Assembly (NCBI GenBank): GCA_945834545.1
Contig: CAMAHO010000069.1
Coordinates: forward strand, 1-9,983
Source of the DNA: an uncultured Lachnospiraceae bacterium
GTDB taxonomy: Bacteria > Bacillota > Clostridia > Lachnospirales > Lachnospiraceae
Length of the DNA stretch: 9,983 bases
Reading direction: 5' to 3'
Notes under the pieces: model-generated
Seen by the model: the letters and a program-made list of their open reading frames with translations, nothing else
Told to the model about the DNA's origin: nothing
Database searches by the model: none
Translations under genes and position numbers: made by a program
Shown: positions 1-6,696 of the stretch, piece by piece
Layout of the letters: each line of letters begins with the position of its first letter
How positions within the stretch are numbered: the first letter of the stretch is position 1

Positions 1-11
1 TAGAATAAAAG

Positions 12-37
12 AGTGAAGGCTGCTGAGAACCTTCACT
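12..37 (-). terminator. Possible terminator hairpin read on the minus strand
   Basis: AGTGAAGG (12-19) and CCTTCACT (30-37) form a perfect 8-bp stem with a 10-nt loop. On the minus strand the stem is followed by CTTTTATT, a passable U-tract; on the plus strand there is no T-run. It could end the transcript of the minus-strand gene at 240-581. It lies about 200 nt beyond that stop and past another hairpin, so the assignment is tentative. Confidence 0.35.
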
Positions 38-99
38 TATATATTACGAATTCCAGTTTGCAGAGGTAATAAGATTGGTTGATATCACTTAGAAAGGGG

Positions 100-134
100 A
101 ACGGTACTTTTCGGTTATGGAGAGTACCGTTTTT
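100..134 (+). terminator. Rho-independent terminator of an upstream plus-strand unit
   Basis: AACGGTACT (100-108) pairs perfectly with AGTACCGTT (123-131) around a 14-nt loop, and five T residues run from 130 to 134. This is a standard intrinsic terminator on the plus strand. It must serve a gene that ends before the window starts, since no plus-strand gene precedes it here. Confidence 0.72.
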
Positions 135-190
135 CAAATGTTGGGTCCTAAAATGATCTTTGTAGCTTTGGGAACATTTTTCTAAAAAGG

Positions 191-235
191 GAGTATAAAT
201 ATACAAATCCGTGGCGGGTACACAATTCCGATATG
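191..235 (+). repeat. Diverged single arm of the apt-rel palindromic repeat family
   Basis: This stretch matches the right arm of the palindrome at 1912-2082. TAAATATACAAA (196-207 versus 2045-2056) and GGTACACAATTCCG (217-230 versus 2066-2079) are identical, and the segment between them is nine bases in both copies. Weaker similarity continues for about ten bases past the arm (GATATGGAAG versus GAAATGGGAG). I see no matching left arm nearby, so this is a solo or decayed copy. It lies just beyond the stop codon of the minus-strand gene at 240-581. Confidence 0.6.
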
Positions 236-239
236 GAAG

Positions 240-581
240 TTATTTAATAGAACTATCGTTCTGAGTTGTATCGGTGTCGCATTCTCCGGTCTGTTCAGAA
301 TTCCGCGCCAAATCTCCGGTCTGCAGGATATCCAGGGAAGCAATGGTGTGGCGGTTGGTGACAACCCCATAGAGCCAGATGTAAACCCAGATGAGAATGG
401 GGATAAATATAGTGGCGAACAGGCAGCTGATGAAAAGTCCCTGAGGAAGCTCGTCTGCAATCAGTGCAACCACAAAAAAGGCAAGATACATAATCCCAAG
501 CAGAACAAGGCCAACAATGGCAGCAATCTGCTTATGCTTGCGCTTTGCTTTCTCAGCTTGCTTTTCTGTTGAATCGGACAT
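240..581 (-). CDS. Small two-helix membrane protein, function unknown
   Basis: This is a 113-residue protein that I do not recognise. The N-terminus (residues 1-18) is hydrophilic and rich in lysine and glutamate. Two hydrophobic segments follow at about residues 19-42 and 48-72, joined by a short acidic turn (ADELPQG). The tail (about 75-113) is polar, rich in Thr, Asp, Gln and Asn. By the positive-inside rule the helices should form a hairpin with both ends in the cytoplasm. There is no signal-peptide cleavage motif or catalytic motif. The start is supported by AGAGAGGG about 6 nt upstream of the ATG on the minus strand and by a good promoter at 621-649. It is divergent from the SEC-C gene. 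The coding call is good; no function can be given. Confidence 0.7.
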   Translation of the reverse strand: MSDSTEKQAEKAKRKHKQIAAIVGLVLLGIMYLAFFVVALIADELPQGLFISCLFATIFIPILIWVYIWLYGVVTNRHTIASLDILQTGDLARNSEQTGECDTDTTQNDSSIK

Positions 582-620
582 AATAAGCCCTCTCTTTCTT
601 ATAATATGGTGTCGGTAGGT

Positions 621-649
621 ATCATAACATGAAAGTTTGTGAGAGACAA
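621..649 (-). promoter_or_regulatory. Sigma-A-type promoter for the membrane-protein gene
   Basis: On the minus strand TTGTCT (644-649) and TATGAT (621-626) are separated by exactly 17 bases. The -10 element lies about 40 nt upstream of the ATG at 581, leaving room for the AGAGAGGG ribosome binding site. Confidence 0.6.
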
Positions 650-671
650 CGGTTGTAATGCATTTTAGGTG

Positions 672-700
672 TTGTCTAAAAATACATTTTGGTATATACT
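672..700 (+). promoter_or_regulatory. Sigma-A-type promoter for the SEC-C gene
   Basis: TTGTCT (672-677) and TATACT (695-700) are separated by exactly 17 bases. Transcription should start near 707, about 40 nt before the ATG at 747. The two divergent -35 boxes are only 22 bases apart, so both promoters could be governed from one site. Confidence 0.65.
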
Positions 701-746
701 ATCACTTATGAAAAGAAAACTGTCGTAGAAAGGTTTGGAAGAGAAA

Positions 747-1250
747 ATGGCTTTATTAGACCACTGGAAAAAAATTGCTTACGACGAGACCGTAGGCAGC
801 GATAAATTACAGAAAATCTGGGGCTCTTATTTTGCTAGAGAGAAGGATATGTACCAGAAACTGCTCAGTGAGCCTGAAAAATATGCAAAGGGAACCGTAA
901 AGGAGTTGGCTGAGGCTTTCGGTCAGGATATCATGACCATGACCGGGTTCTTAGATGGTATCAATGACAGCTTAGTGGAGAAGAACCCCATTGAGACTAT
1001 GGAAGAGGATACGGAAGTAAATCTTGTGTTTGACCATGCACTTCTTTACAAGAATATGGTTGCAGCTCAGGCTGACTGGCTGTACAACCTTGAAGAGTGG
1101 GACAAGTACTATGATGAGGCTACCAAGAAGCAGCTTTACAAGGAACAGAAAATATCCACTACCATTGTAAAGGAAGCAAAGGTATATCCCAATGACCCTT
1201 GCCCTTGCGGAAGCGGCAAGAAATACAAAAAGTGCTGCGGTAGAAAGTAA
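747..1250 (+). CDS. SEC-C motif protein, function unknown
   Basis: This is a 167-residue, soluble, acidic and largely helical protein that ends in a SEC-C zinc-binding motif at residues 148-167: PNDPCPCGSGKKYKKCC, with presumed ligands Cys152, Cys154, Cys163 and Cys164. This motif is best known from the SecA C-terminus, where it binds zinc and SecB or ribosomes, but it also caps many small proteins of unknown role. Residues 1-147 show no catalytic motif that I recognise. The ATG at 747 is preferred over an in-frame TTG at 735, because GGAAGAG (737-743) makes a usable ribosome binding site for the ATG and the TTG has nothing at proper spacing. It has its own promoter and is followed by a terminator, so it is probably a single-gene unit with some read-through into apt. 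The motif is certain; the cellular role is not. Confidence 0.85.
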   Translation: MALLDHWKKIAYDETVGSDKLQKIWGSYFAREKDMYQKLLSEPEKYAKGTVKELAEAFGQDIMTMTGFLDGINDSLVEKNPIETMEEDTEVNLVFDHALLYKNMVAAQADWLYNLEEWDKYYDEATKKQLYKEQKISTTIVKEAKVYPNDPCPCGSGKKYKKCCGRK

Positions 1251-1260
1251 GATAAGCATA

Positions 1261-1294
1261 AAAAGACTTTTCCAAGGGATTGGGAAGGTCTTTT
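1261..1294 (+). terminator. Rho-independent terminator after the SEC-C gene
   Basis: AAAAGACTTTTCC (1261-1273) pairs over 13 bp with GGGAAGGTCTTTT (1282-1294), with two G-U pairs and an 8-nt loop. The descending arm supplies the TCTTTT tail. It starts 10 nt after the SEC-C stop codon. No convincing promoter is visible between it and apt, so apt may depend partly on read-through. Confidence 0.7.
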
Positions 1295-1303
1295 GCCGTA
1301 TAT

Positions 1304-1378
1304 ATGGAGGTATCATTCTTTAACAGACTGTGGCCTAAACAACCAGGCCCTCTTAAGAAAGGCGGAGTGTACATATGA
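1304..1378 (+). other. Possible 24-codon leader ORF overlapping the apt start
   Basis: An ATG at 1304 opens a 24-codon frame (begins MEVSFFNRLWPKQ, ends GGVYI). Its TGA stop (1376-1378) overlaps the apt ATG (1375-1377) as ATGA, the usual geometry of translational coupling. There is no proper ribosome binding site: GGAAGG lies about 15 nt upstream, inside the terminator stem. It may be chance, or a leader peptide. Confidence 0.18.
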
Positions 1379-1899
1379 AGAAGCTGGAAGAGTATGTTAG
1401 AAGTATCCCGGATTTTCCCGAGGAAGGCATTATTTTCAGAGACGTTACCAGTGTATTACAGGATGCAGATGGATTTCATCTGGCTGTGAATACCATGCAG
1501 GAGCTTATCAAGGATTTGGACTATGATGTGGTAGCCGGTGCAGAATCCAGAGGATTTATATTTGGAGCCCCCCTGGCATATAATAATGGCAAACCGTTTG
1601 TGTTAATCCGTAAACAGGGGAAGCTGCCCTGTGAGACAGTCAGCCAGGAATATGAGTTGGAATATGGCACGGCTGTGATTGAGATGCATAAGGACAGCAT
1701 CAAGCCCGGACAGAAGGTTTTATTGGTGGATGACTTGATTGCCACAGGTGGTACGACTAAGGCTATGATAAAGCTTGTGGAGAGCCTTGGCGGAGAGGTA
1801 GCCGGTGTGGTTGTGCTGATGGAGCTTGCAGGCTTGAAGGGCAGAGAGGCTCTGGCAGGCTATCGCCTGGATTCAGCAATTATTTATCCCGGGAAATAA
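1375..1899 (+). CDS. apt: Adenine phosphoribosyltransferase
   Basis: Apt converts adenine and PRPP to AMP and pyrophosphate, a cytoplasmic purine-salvage step. The protein has 174 residues, the normal length. The type I phosphoribosyltransferase fold is clear. IIFRD near residues 19-23 is the conserved N-terminal segment, AGAESRGFIFG (54-64) is the family signature, RKQGKLP (79-85) starts the flexible loop, and VLLVDDLIATGGTT (115-128) is the PRPP-binding motif with the Asp-Asp pair at 119-120. The start is supported by GGAG at 1364-1367, seven bases upstream. It lies upstream of rel in the same direction, a common order in Clostridia. It joins purine supply to a gene whose product, (p)ppGpp, controls purine metabolism. 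The apt-rel gap is filled by a large palindrome that could affect mRNA stability. Confidence 0.97.
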   Translation: MKKLEEYVRSIPDFPEEGIIFRDVTSVLQDADGFHLAVNTMQELIKDLDYDVVAGAESRGFIFGAPLAYNNGKPFVLIRKQGKLPCETVSQEYELEYGTAVIEMHKDSIKPGQKVLLVDDLIATGGTTKAMIKLVESLGGEVAGVVVLMELAGLKGREALAGYRLDSAIIYPGK

Positions 1900-1911
1900 T
1901 TCTAATTATCC

Positions 1912-2082
1912 TTTCGGAATTGTGTACCTATGGCGAGTTTGTATATTTACTTGCAGACCGTGTAGCACCGTCGGTCCTTAGCGAGCGTACTTTGCTCGCT
2001 TACGTACCGCTACGGTGCGATTCGAGCGAAAGCGCGTCTGCAAGTAAATATACAAACTCGCCATAGGTACACAATTCCGAAA
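1912..2082. repeat. 171-bp palindromic element with 47-bp perfect inverted arms
   Basis: Bases 1912-1958 are the exact reverse complement of 2036-2082 (47/47). The 77-bp centre holds its own hairpin: GCACCGT (1965-1971) with ACGGTGC (2012-2018), CGGT (1972-1975) with ACCG (2006-2009), and AGCGAGC (1980-1986) with GCTCGCT (1994-2000). It has no coding capacity. The outer arms begin TTTCGGAATTGTGTACC. A diverged arm at 191-235 shows that it belongs to a dispersed family. It could be a MITE-like or REP/BIME-like element. As RNA it would form a very long hairpin between apt and rel, a likely RNase III or stability determinant. Family name unknown. Confidence 0.85.
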
Positions 2083-2122
2083 TGGGAGAGTAATAAAAAC
2101 AGTGAGTAAGGGCTGAGAAGAT

Positions 2123-4423
2123 ATGACAGAAGAGAAGAAGGAAGATATTTTCGAAGGTGGAAGATTAGAAAAAGCGCCGGAATTTGTGGCTCCTGAACAG
2201 CTATACCAGGAGCTTATTCGTCGTATGAAGAAATATCACCCAAGTGATGATTTTTCGGCCATAGAAAAGGCTTATTCCATTGCCCATAAAGCCCACGAAA
2301 ATCAGTTCCGTAAGTCCGGCGAGCCCTATATCATTCATCCCCTGAATGTGGCTATTATTTTGGCAGACTTGGAGATGGATAAGGAGACGATTATTGCCGG
2401 TATCCTGCATGATGTGATTGAGGATACGGTTATGACCATGGACGAACTCATACACGAGTTTGGACCGGATGTGGGACTTCTTGTAGATGGCGTGACAAAG
2501 TTAGAGAAGATTCCCCTTTCCTCCAATGTAGACCAGTCGGATGCAAAGCTGGAGATGCAGGCAGAGAATCTGCGAAAGATGTTCCTTGCCATGGCGAAGG
2601 ATATCCGTGTCATCATGATTAAGCTGGCTGACCGCCTGCATAATATGCGAACCCTTCAGTACAAGGATGCGGAGGGGCAGCAGCGTATCGCCAGGGAAAC
2701 CTTGGAAATCTATTGTCCCATTGCCTCCAGACTGGGTATCAGCAAGATTAAGATTGAATTGGACGACTTGTCCCTCAAATATTTAGAGCCGAATGTGTAT
2801 TACGATTTGGCAGAAAAGATTGCCCTGCGAAAGAGTGAGAGAGAGGGCTATATTCAGGGTATTGTGGAGGAAGTGAAAAAGCACATTGAGGATGCCGGCA
2901 TCAAGGCCTCTGTCAGTGGGCGCGTAAAGCATTTCTTCAGTATTTATAAGAAGATGAAGAATCAGAACAAGACCATAGATCAGATTTATGACTTGTTTGC
3001 AGTGCGTATCATTGTAGAAAATGTAAAGGATTGCTATGCTGCTCTGGGTGTCATGCACGAGCAGTATAAGCCCATTCCGGGCAGATTTAAGGACTATATC
3101 GCCATGCCCAAGGCCAATATGTACCAATCGCTTCATACCACCCTGATTGGTACCACAGGGCAACCCTTTGAGATTCAGATTCGTACCTTTGAGATGCACA
3201 AGGCAGCAGAATATGGTATTGCTGCCCATTGGAAATACAAGGAGGCCTCCGACGGAAAGCGAGTGGAAGGCCAAGAGGAAGAGAAGCTGGTATGGCTTCG
3301 TCAGATTTTGGAGTGGCAGAGAGATATGTCTGACAACAGGGAGTTTATGAATTCCCTGAAAAATGACCTGGACTTATTCTCCGAAAATGTATACTGCTTT
3401 ACTCCTACAGGGGAAGTGAAAAATCTCCCCTCCGGTTCTACCCCGATTGATTTTGCTTATGCCATTCATTCGGCTGTAGGAAATCGCATGGTGGGAGCCA
3501 GAGCCAACGGAAAGTTAGTTAACATCGACTATCAGATTCAAAACGGAGACCGGATTGAAATCGTCACATCCCAGAACGCCAAGGGACCCAGTCGAGACTG
3601 GCTGAATATTGTAAAGAGCACCCAGGCCAGAAATAAGATTAACCAGTGGTTTAAGCAGGAGGACAAGGAGGACAATGTCCAGAAGGGCAAGGAAGCCCTG
3701 GCTGCCTACTGTAAAAACAAGAGCATAAATATCTCAGAGCTGTTGACCTCAGATTACATGGATGCCATCATGCGAAAGTATGGGTTCCGGGACTGGGAGG
3801 CAGTCTTAGCAGCGATGGGACATGGAGCACTTAAGGAAGGGCAGGTTGTCAATAAGCTTTTAGAGTATTATGACAGAGACCATAAGAAGGTCATGTCCAA
3901 CGAGGAGGTGCTCGCAAGCATTGCAGAGGCAGGAAGTAATATCAACAGACCTATGCAGGCAAAGAGCAAGAGCGGTATTATTGTAAAGGGAATTGCAGAT
4001 TTATCAGTCCGCTTTTCCAAGTGCTGTTCTCCTGTGCCCGGGGATGAAATCGTAGGCTTCGTCACTCGTGGAAGGGGTATTTCCATCCACAGGAGCGATT
4101 GCATTAATATGATGAGCCTTCCGGAGATAGAGAGGGTTCGCTTGATTGACGCAGAGTGGCAAAGAGAAGAGGGCGTTAAGGAAAGCTATTTGGCAGAGCT
4201 TACCATCTTTGCCAACGACAGAAGCGGTTTGCTTGCAGACCTGTCAAAAACCTTTACAGAGAAGAATATCAATATTATTTCCCTGAATACCAGGACCAAC
4301 AAACAGGGGCTGGTTACCATGCAGACCTCCTTTGAGATTAAGAGCAGAGAGGAACTGAGCAGGGTTGTAGAGAAGCTGCGTCAGATTGACAGCATCATAG
4401 ACATTGAAAGGACGAATGGGTAA
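2123..4423 (+). CDS. relA: Bifunctional (p)ppGpp synthetase/hydrolase (Rel)
   Basis: This is the stringent-response enzyme. It makes (p)ppGpp from ATP and GTP or GDP, and hydrolyses it. At 766 residues it is full length for a Rel protein. The HD hydrolase domain spans about 45-200, with metal ligands His72, His96-Asp97 (LHDVIEDT) and Asp170 (KLADRLHN). The synthetase domain spans about 260-375: SIYKKM, RFKD at 321-324 (the RXKD form typical of bifunctional enzymes), Tyr334 stacking on GTP, and catalytic Glu350 in FEIQIRT. The TGS domain is near 420-483. A CC...H...C zinc-finger region (C634, C635, H656, C660) is followed by an ACT domain (about 689-766). All catalytic residues are present, so both activities are expected. 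The start has AAGGG (2108-2112) upstream. Its stop touches the ATG of the next gene. In Firmicutes this gene is often called relA or rel. Confidence 0.97.
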   Translation: MTEEKKEDIFEGGRLEKAPEFVAPEQLYQELIRRMKKYHPSDDFSAIEKAYSIAHKAHENQFRKSGEPYIIHPLNVAIILADLEMDKETIIAGILHDVIEDTVMTMDELIHEFGPDVGLLVDGVTKLEKIPLSSNVDQSDAKLEMQAENLRKMFLAMAKDIRVIMIKLADRLHNMRTLQYKDAEGQQRIARETLEIYCPIASRLGISKIKIELDDLSLKYLEPNVYYDLAEKIALRKSEREGYIQGIVEEVKKHIEDAGIKASVSGRVKHFFSIYKKMKNQNKTIDQIYDLFAVRIIVENVKDCYAALGVMHEQYKPIPGRFKDYIAMPKANMYQSLHTTLIGTTGQPFEIQIRTFEMHKAAEYGIAAHWKYKEASDGKRVEGQEEEKLVWLRQILEWQRDMSDNREFMNSLKNDLDLFSENVYCFTPTGEVKNLPSGSTPIDFAYAIHSAVGNRMVGARANGKLVNIDYQIQNGDRIEIVTSQNAKGPSRDWLNIVKSTQARNKINQWFKQEDKEDNVQKGKEALAAYCKNKSINISELLTSDYMDAIMRKYGFRDWEAVLAAMGHGALKEGQVVNKLLEYYDRDHKKVMSNEEVLASIAEAGSNINRPMQAKSKSGIIVKGIADLSVRFSKCCSPVPGDEIVGFVTRGRGISIHRSDCINMMSLPEIERVRLIDAEWQREEGVKESYLAELTIFANDRSGLLADLSKTFTEKNINIISLNTRTNKQGLVTMQTSFEIKSREELSRVVEKLRQIDSIIDIERTNG

Positions 4424-5074
4424 ATGGCGGATATCAAGATAGGAAGCATTGTACTTGGAACCTGTTCCACCAACACATATTTCTTATACCGTGAGGGGAA
4501 TCCCGACACCATAGTAATTGACCCGGCGGATTATGGGGAGGTGATTTATGAGAAACTGGAAGGCAAGGGAATGAAGCCTGTGGCCATTATGCTGACTCAT
4601 GGTCATTTCGACCATATTTGGGGAATTGAGGGCCTGCAAAAGGCAATGGAAAAGCGTGGGCAGGCAGCATTGCAGGTATATGCTTGTAAAGAGGAGGAAG
4701 CACTCCTTTCGGATGCCTCCAAGAATGTGTCCGCTATGGCCGGAAGAGCCTATACCTTAAAGCCGGATGTATTGCTTGAAGACGGGGAAAAGGTGACCGT
4801 GGCAGGAATCACATTACAGATGATAGCTACCCCCGGTCATACAGCAGGGGGAGCCTGCTATTATGTGGAGGAAGCAGGCTTTCTCATAAGCGGAGATACC
4901 CTGTTTGCAGAGTCTGTGGGAAGGACAGATTTTCCCACAGGAAGTATGTCTACCCTGGTTCGTTCCATCAAGGAAAAGTTATTTACCTTGCCGGAGGAAA
5001 CCAAGGTTTACCCGGGGCACGGACCCTCTACTACCATTGGATATGAGAAGGAGAATAATCCTTTCTGTGGGTAG
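4424..5074 (+). CDS. Glyoxalase II-like metallo-beta-lactamase-fold hydrolase
   Basis: This 216-residue cytoplasmic hydrolase has the full binuclear metal site of the MBL fold: THGHFDH (His59, His61, Asp63, His64), His139 in TPGHTAGG, Asp158 in SGDTLF and His199 in YPGHGP. The FAESVGRTDFPTG segment (161-173) is typical of the glyoxalase II / YcbL-like group, which hydrolyses thioesters such as S-lactoylglutathione or related substrates. The protein is shorter than classical glyoxalase II and lacks its extra C-terminal helices, so the true substrate is unknown. The ATG directly follows the rel TAA with no gap, which suggests re-initiation by ribosomes finishing rel. AAAGG lies about 12 nt upstream inside rel. 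A strong terminator follows the stop codon. Confidence 0.93.
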   Translation: MADIKIGSIVLGTCSTNTYFLYREGNPDTIVIDPADYGEVIYEKLEGKGMKPVAIMLTHGHFDHIWGIEGLQKAMEKRGQAALQVYACKEEEALLSDASKNVSAMAGRAYTLKPDVLLEDGEKVTVAGITLQMIATPGHTAGGACYYVEEAGFLISGDTLFAESVGRTDFPTGSMSTLVRSIKEKLFTLPEETKVYPGHGPSTTIGYEKENNPFCG

Positions 5075-5096
5075 CGTAACAAAGAGATGTATCAAG

Positions 5097-5124
5097 AATC
5101 TGTCTCGAAAGGGACAGATTTTTT
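5097..5124 (+). terminator. Strong rho-independent terminator after the MBL gene
   Basis: AATCTGTCTC (5097-5106) and GGGACAGATT (5111-5120) form a 10-bp stem with one G-U pair, closed by a GAAA tetraloop and followed by a T-run through 5124. It separates apt-rel-MBL from hemZ. Between here and 5215 I see no clear promoter; TATAAG at 5158-5163 has no matching -35 box. Confidence 0.85.
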
Positions 5125-5214
5125 GCTTACAGGACGTGCAGCAAGTCATGGGTAGAATATAAGGGGCTTTTACTTACGAATATCATTTGAACAAGCCGAT
5201 TGGAGAGAATCAGA

Positions 5215-6693
5215 ATGACACAAGATATCACGATGTACTGTAATATAGAGCAGATGGAATATGATTTAAATGCCATCGTGAAGGCGTTTTTCCCCGGGAA
5301 AAATGTAAGCTTTACTTCCGGAGAGGAAGCAGAAAAGCAGGCAGATATCGCCCTGTATGTGGGGGTGGAAAACCAGGCAGATATTGTATCTATTGATAGA
5401 GAGGAAAACCAGAGGGCTTCCTTCCTTCGCATAGAGGAGACAAGTTTTACTTATTTCCCGGAGGAGTATCCGGCGACCACACTTAAAAACTCGCTCAAAA
5501 GCTTCCTCTATGTGTCTTTAAGAGAGTACACAGGGAAGGATTTGCCTTGGGGGAATCTGACAGGAATCCGCCCTACCAAAATAGCTTACGGAATGTTGGA
5601 GCAGGCTGTCTGTGAAGAGGAGATTGTCACCAGGATGAAGCAGGAGCATTTTGTGAGTGAGGAGAAGGCCAGACTGAGTGTGGATATCGCCAAGCGGGAG
5701 AGAAGCTTCTTAAAGGAGCTGCATTACGAGGATGGCTACAGCCTTTACATTGGAATCCCTTTCTGCCCAACCACCTGCATGTATTGTTCCTTTACCTCCT
5801 TTCCTATTGCCAGATTCAGAAAGGAAGCAGATGCCTATGTAGACTGTCTGATTCGGGAAATGGAATTTGTGGCAGAGACTTACAGGGACAAAATTTTAGA
5901 TACAGTTTACATTGGCGGTGGTACACCTACCACCTTGGAGCCGGAGCAGCTGGATAAACTCCTAAGCAATTTAAAGAGATTGTTTGATTTCTCTACCGTA
6001 AAGGAGTTTACCGTGGAGGCAGGCCGTGCAGACAGCATTACCAGAGAGAAGCTTCAGGTGCTAAAAAAATACCAGGTCACCCGTATCTCCGTAAATCCCC
6101 AGACCATGAAGCAGGAGACCTTGGACTTAATCGGCAGGAGGGCTACTGTAGAGCAGGTTTTGGAAGCCTACAGCCTAGCCAGGGAGGAGGGGTTCGACAA
6201 TATCAACATGGATTTGATTTTGGGTCTCCCGGGTGAAAACGAAGAGGATGTGAAGCACACCATTGAGGAGGTTGTGAAGTTAGCTCCCGACAGCTTAACC
6301 GTCCACTCCCTTGCCATCAAGAGAGCCTCCAAGCTAAACGCTTGGGTGAAGGAGAACGGGATCTCCTATCTCAACAATACTGACGAAACCATGAAGATAG
6401 CGTCAGAAGGTGCAAAACAGCTGGGAATGAAGCCCTACTACCTATACCGCCAGAAAAACATGTCCGGCAATTTTGAGAATGTAGGCTATGCCACTGCCGG
6501 AAAATACGGAATCTATAATATTCTGATTATGGAGGAGGTTCAGACTATCGTGGCTCTGGGGGCAGGCTCGATTACGAAAAGGGTGTTTCCGGACGGTAGG
6601 ATTGAACGCTGTGATACTGTGAAGGATGTGGGGCTCTATATCAGTAAAATTGAGGAAATGATTGAGCGGAAACGGAAGCTTTTGGTGGATTGA
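5215..6693 (+). CDS. hemZ: HemZ-family radical SAM protein (coproporphyrinogen dehydrogenase-like)
   Basis: This 492-residue member of the HemN/HemW/HemZ radical SAM group is annotated as oxygen-independent coproporphyrinogen III dehydrogenase; its real role in haem-lacking Clostridia is unclear. The 4Fe-4S/SAM motif is CPTTCMYC at residues 184-191 (Cys184, Cys188, Cys191). Other marks are YIGGGTPTT (232-240), the SAM-binding GGG region, and ISVNPQTM and LILGLPGE further on. The roughly 170-residue N-terminal extension before the radical SAM core fits HemZ rather than HemW. An in-frame TTG at 5200 is rejected for the ATG at 5215, because GGAGAG (5202-5207) sits seven bases before it. The C-terminus looks complete. 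In related genomes hisS and aspS usually follow; here accessory DNA starts at once after the stop. Confidence 0.93.
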   Translation: MTQDITMYCNIEQMEYDLNAIVKAFFPGKNVSFTSGEEAEKQADIALYVGVENQADIVSIDREENQRASFLRIEETSFTYFPEEYPATTLKNSLKSFLYVSLREYTGKDLPWGNLTGIRPTKIAYGMLEQAVCEEEIVTRMKQEHFVSEEKARLSVDIAKRERSFLKELHYEDGYSLYIGIPFCPTTCMYCSFTSFPIARFRKEADAYVDCLIREMEFVAETYRDKILDTVYIGGGTPTTLEPEQLDKLLSNLKRLFDFSTVKEFTVEAGRADSITREKLQVLKKYQVTRISVNPQTMKQETLDLIGRRATVEQVLEAYSLAREEGFDNINMDLILGLPGENEEDVKHTIEEVVKLAPDSLTVHSLAIKRASKLNAWVKENGISYLNNTDETMKIASEGAKQLGMKPYYLYRQKNMSGNFENVGYATAGKYGIYNILIMEEVQTIVALGAGSITKRVFPDGRIERCDTVKDVGLYISKIEEMIERKRKLLVD

Positions 6694-6696
6694 TGT

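Noticed and set aside
348..572. Plus-strand 74-codon frame
   Set aside because: Antisense shadow of the membrane-protein gene at 240-581, with no ribosome binding site or motif.
735..746. Upstream TTG start for the SEC-C protein (adds four residues)
   Set aside because: No ribosome binding site at workable spacing for the TTG, whereas GGAAGAG serves the ATG at 747.
1912..2082. Intrinsic terminator or CRISPR-like repeat between apt and rel
   Set aside because: No T-run follows the arms, and there is one palindrome with a unique centre instead of regularly spaced repeats. A dispersed palindromic element fits better.
2783..3274. 163-codon minus-strand frame inside rel
   Set aside because: Lies wholly antisense to the conserved Rel hydrolase-synthetase region, and no domain is visible.
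5200..5214. Upstream TTG start for hemZ (adds MERIR)
   Set aside because: The GGAGAG that overlaps this codon is the ribosome binding site for the ATG at 5215.
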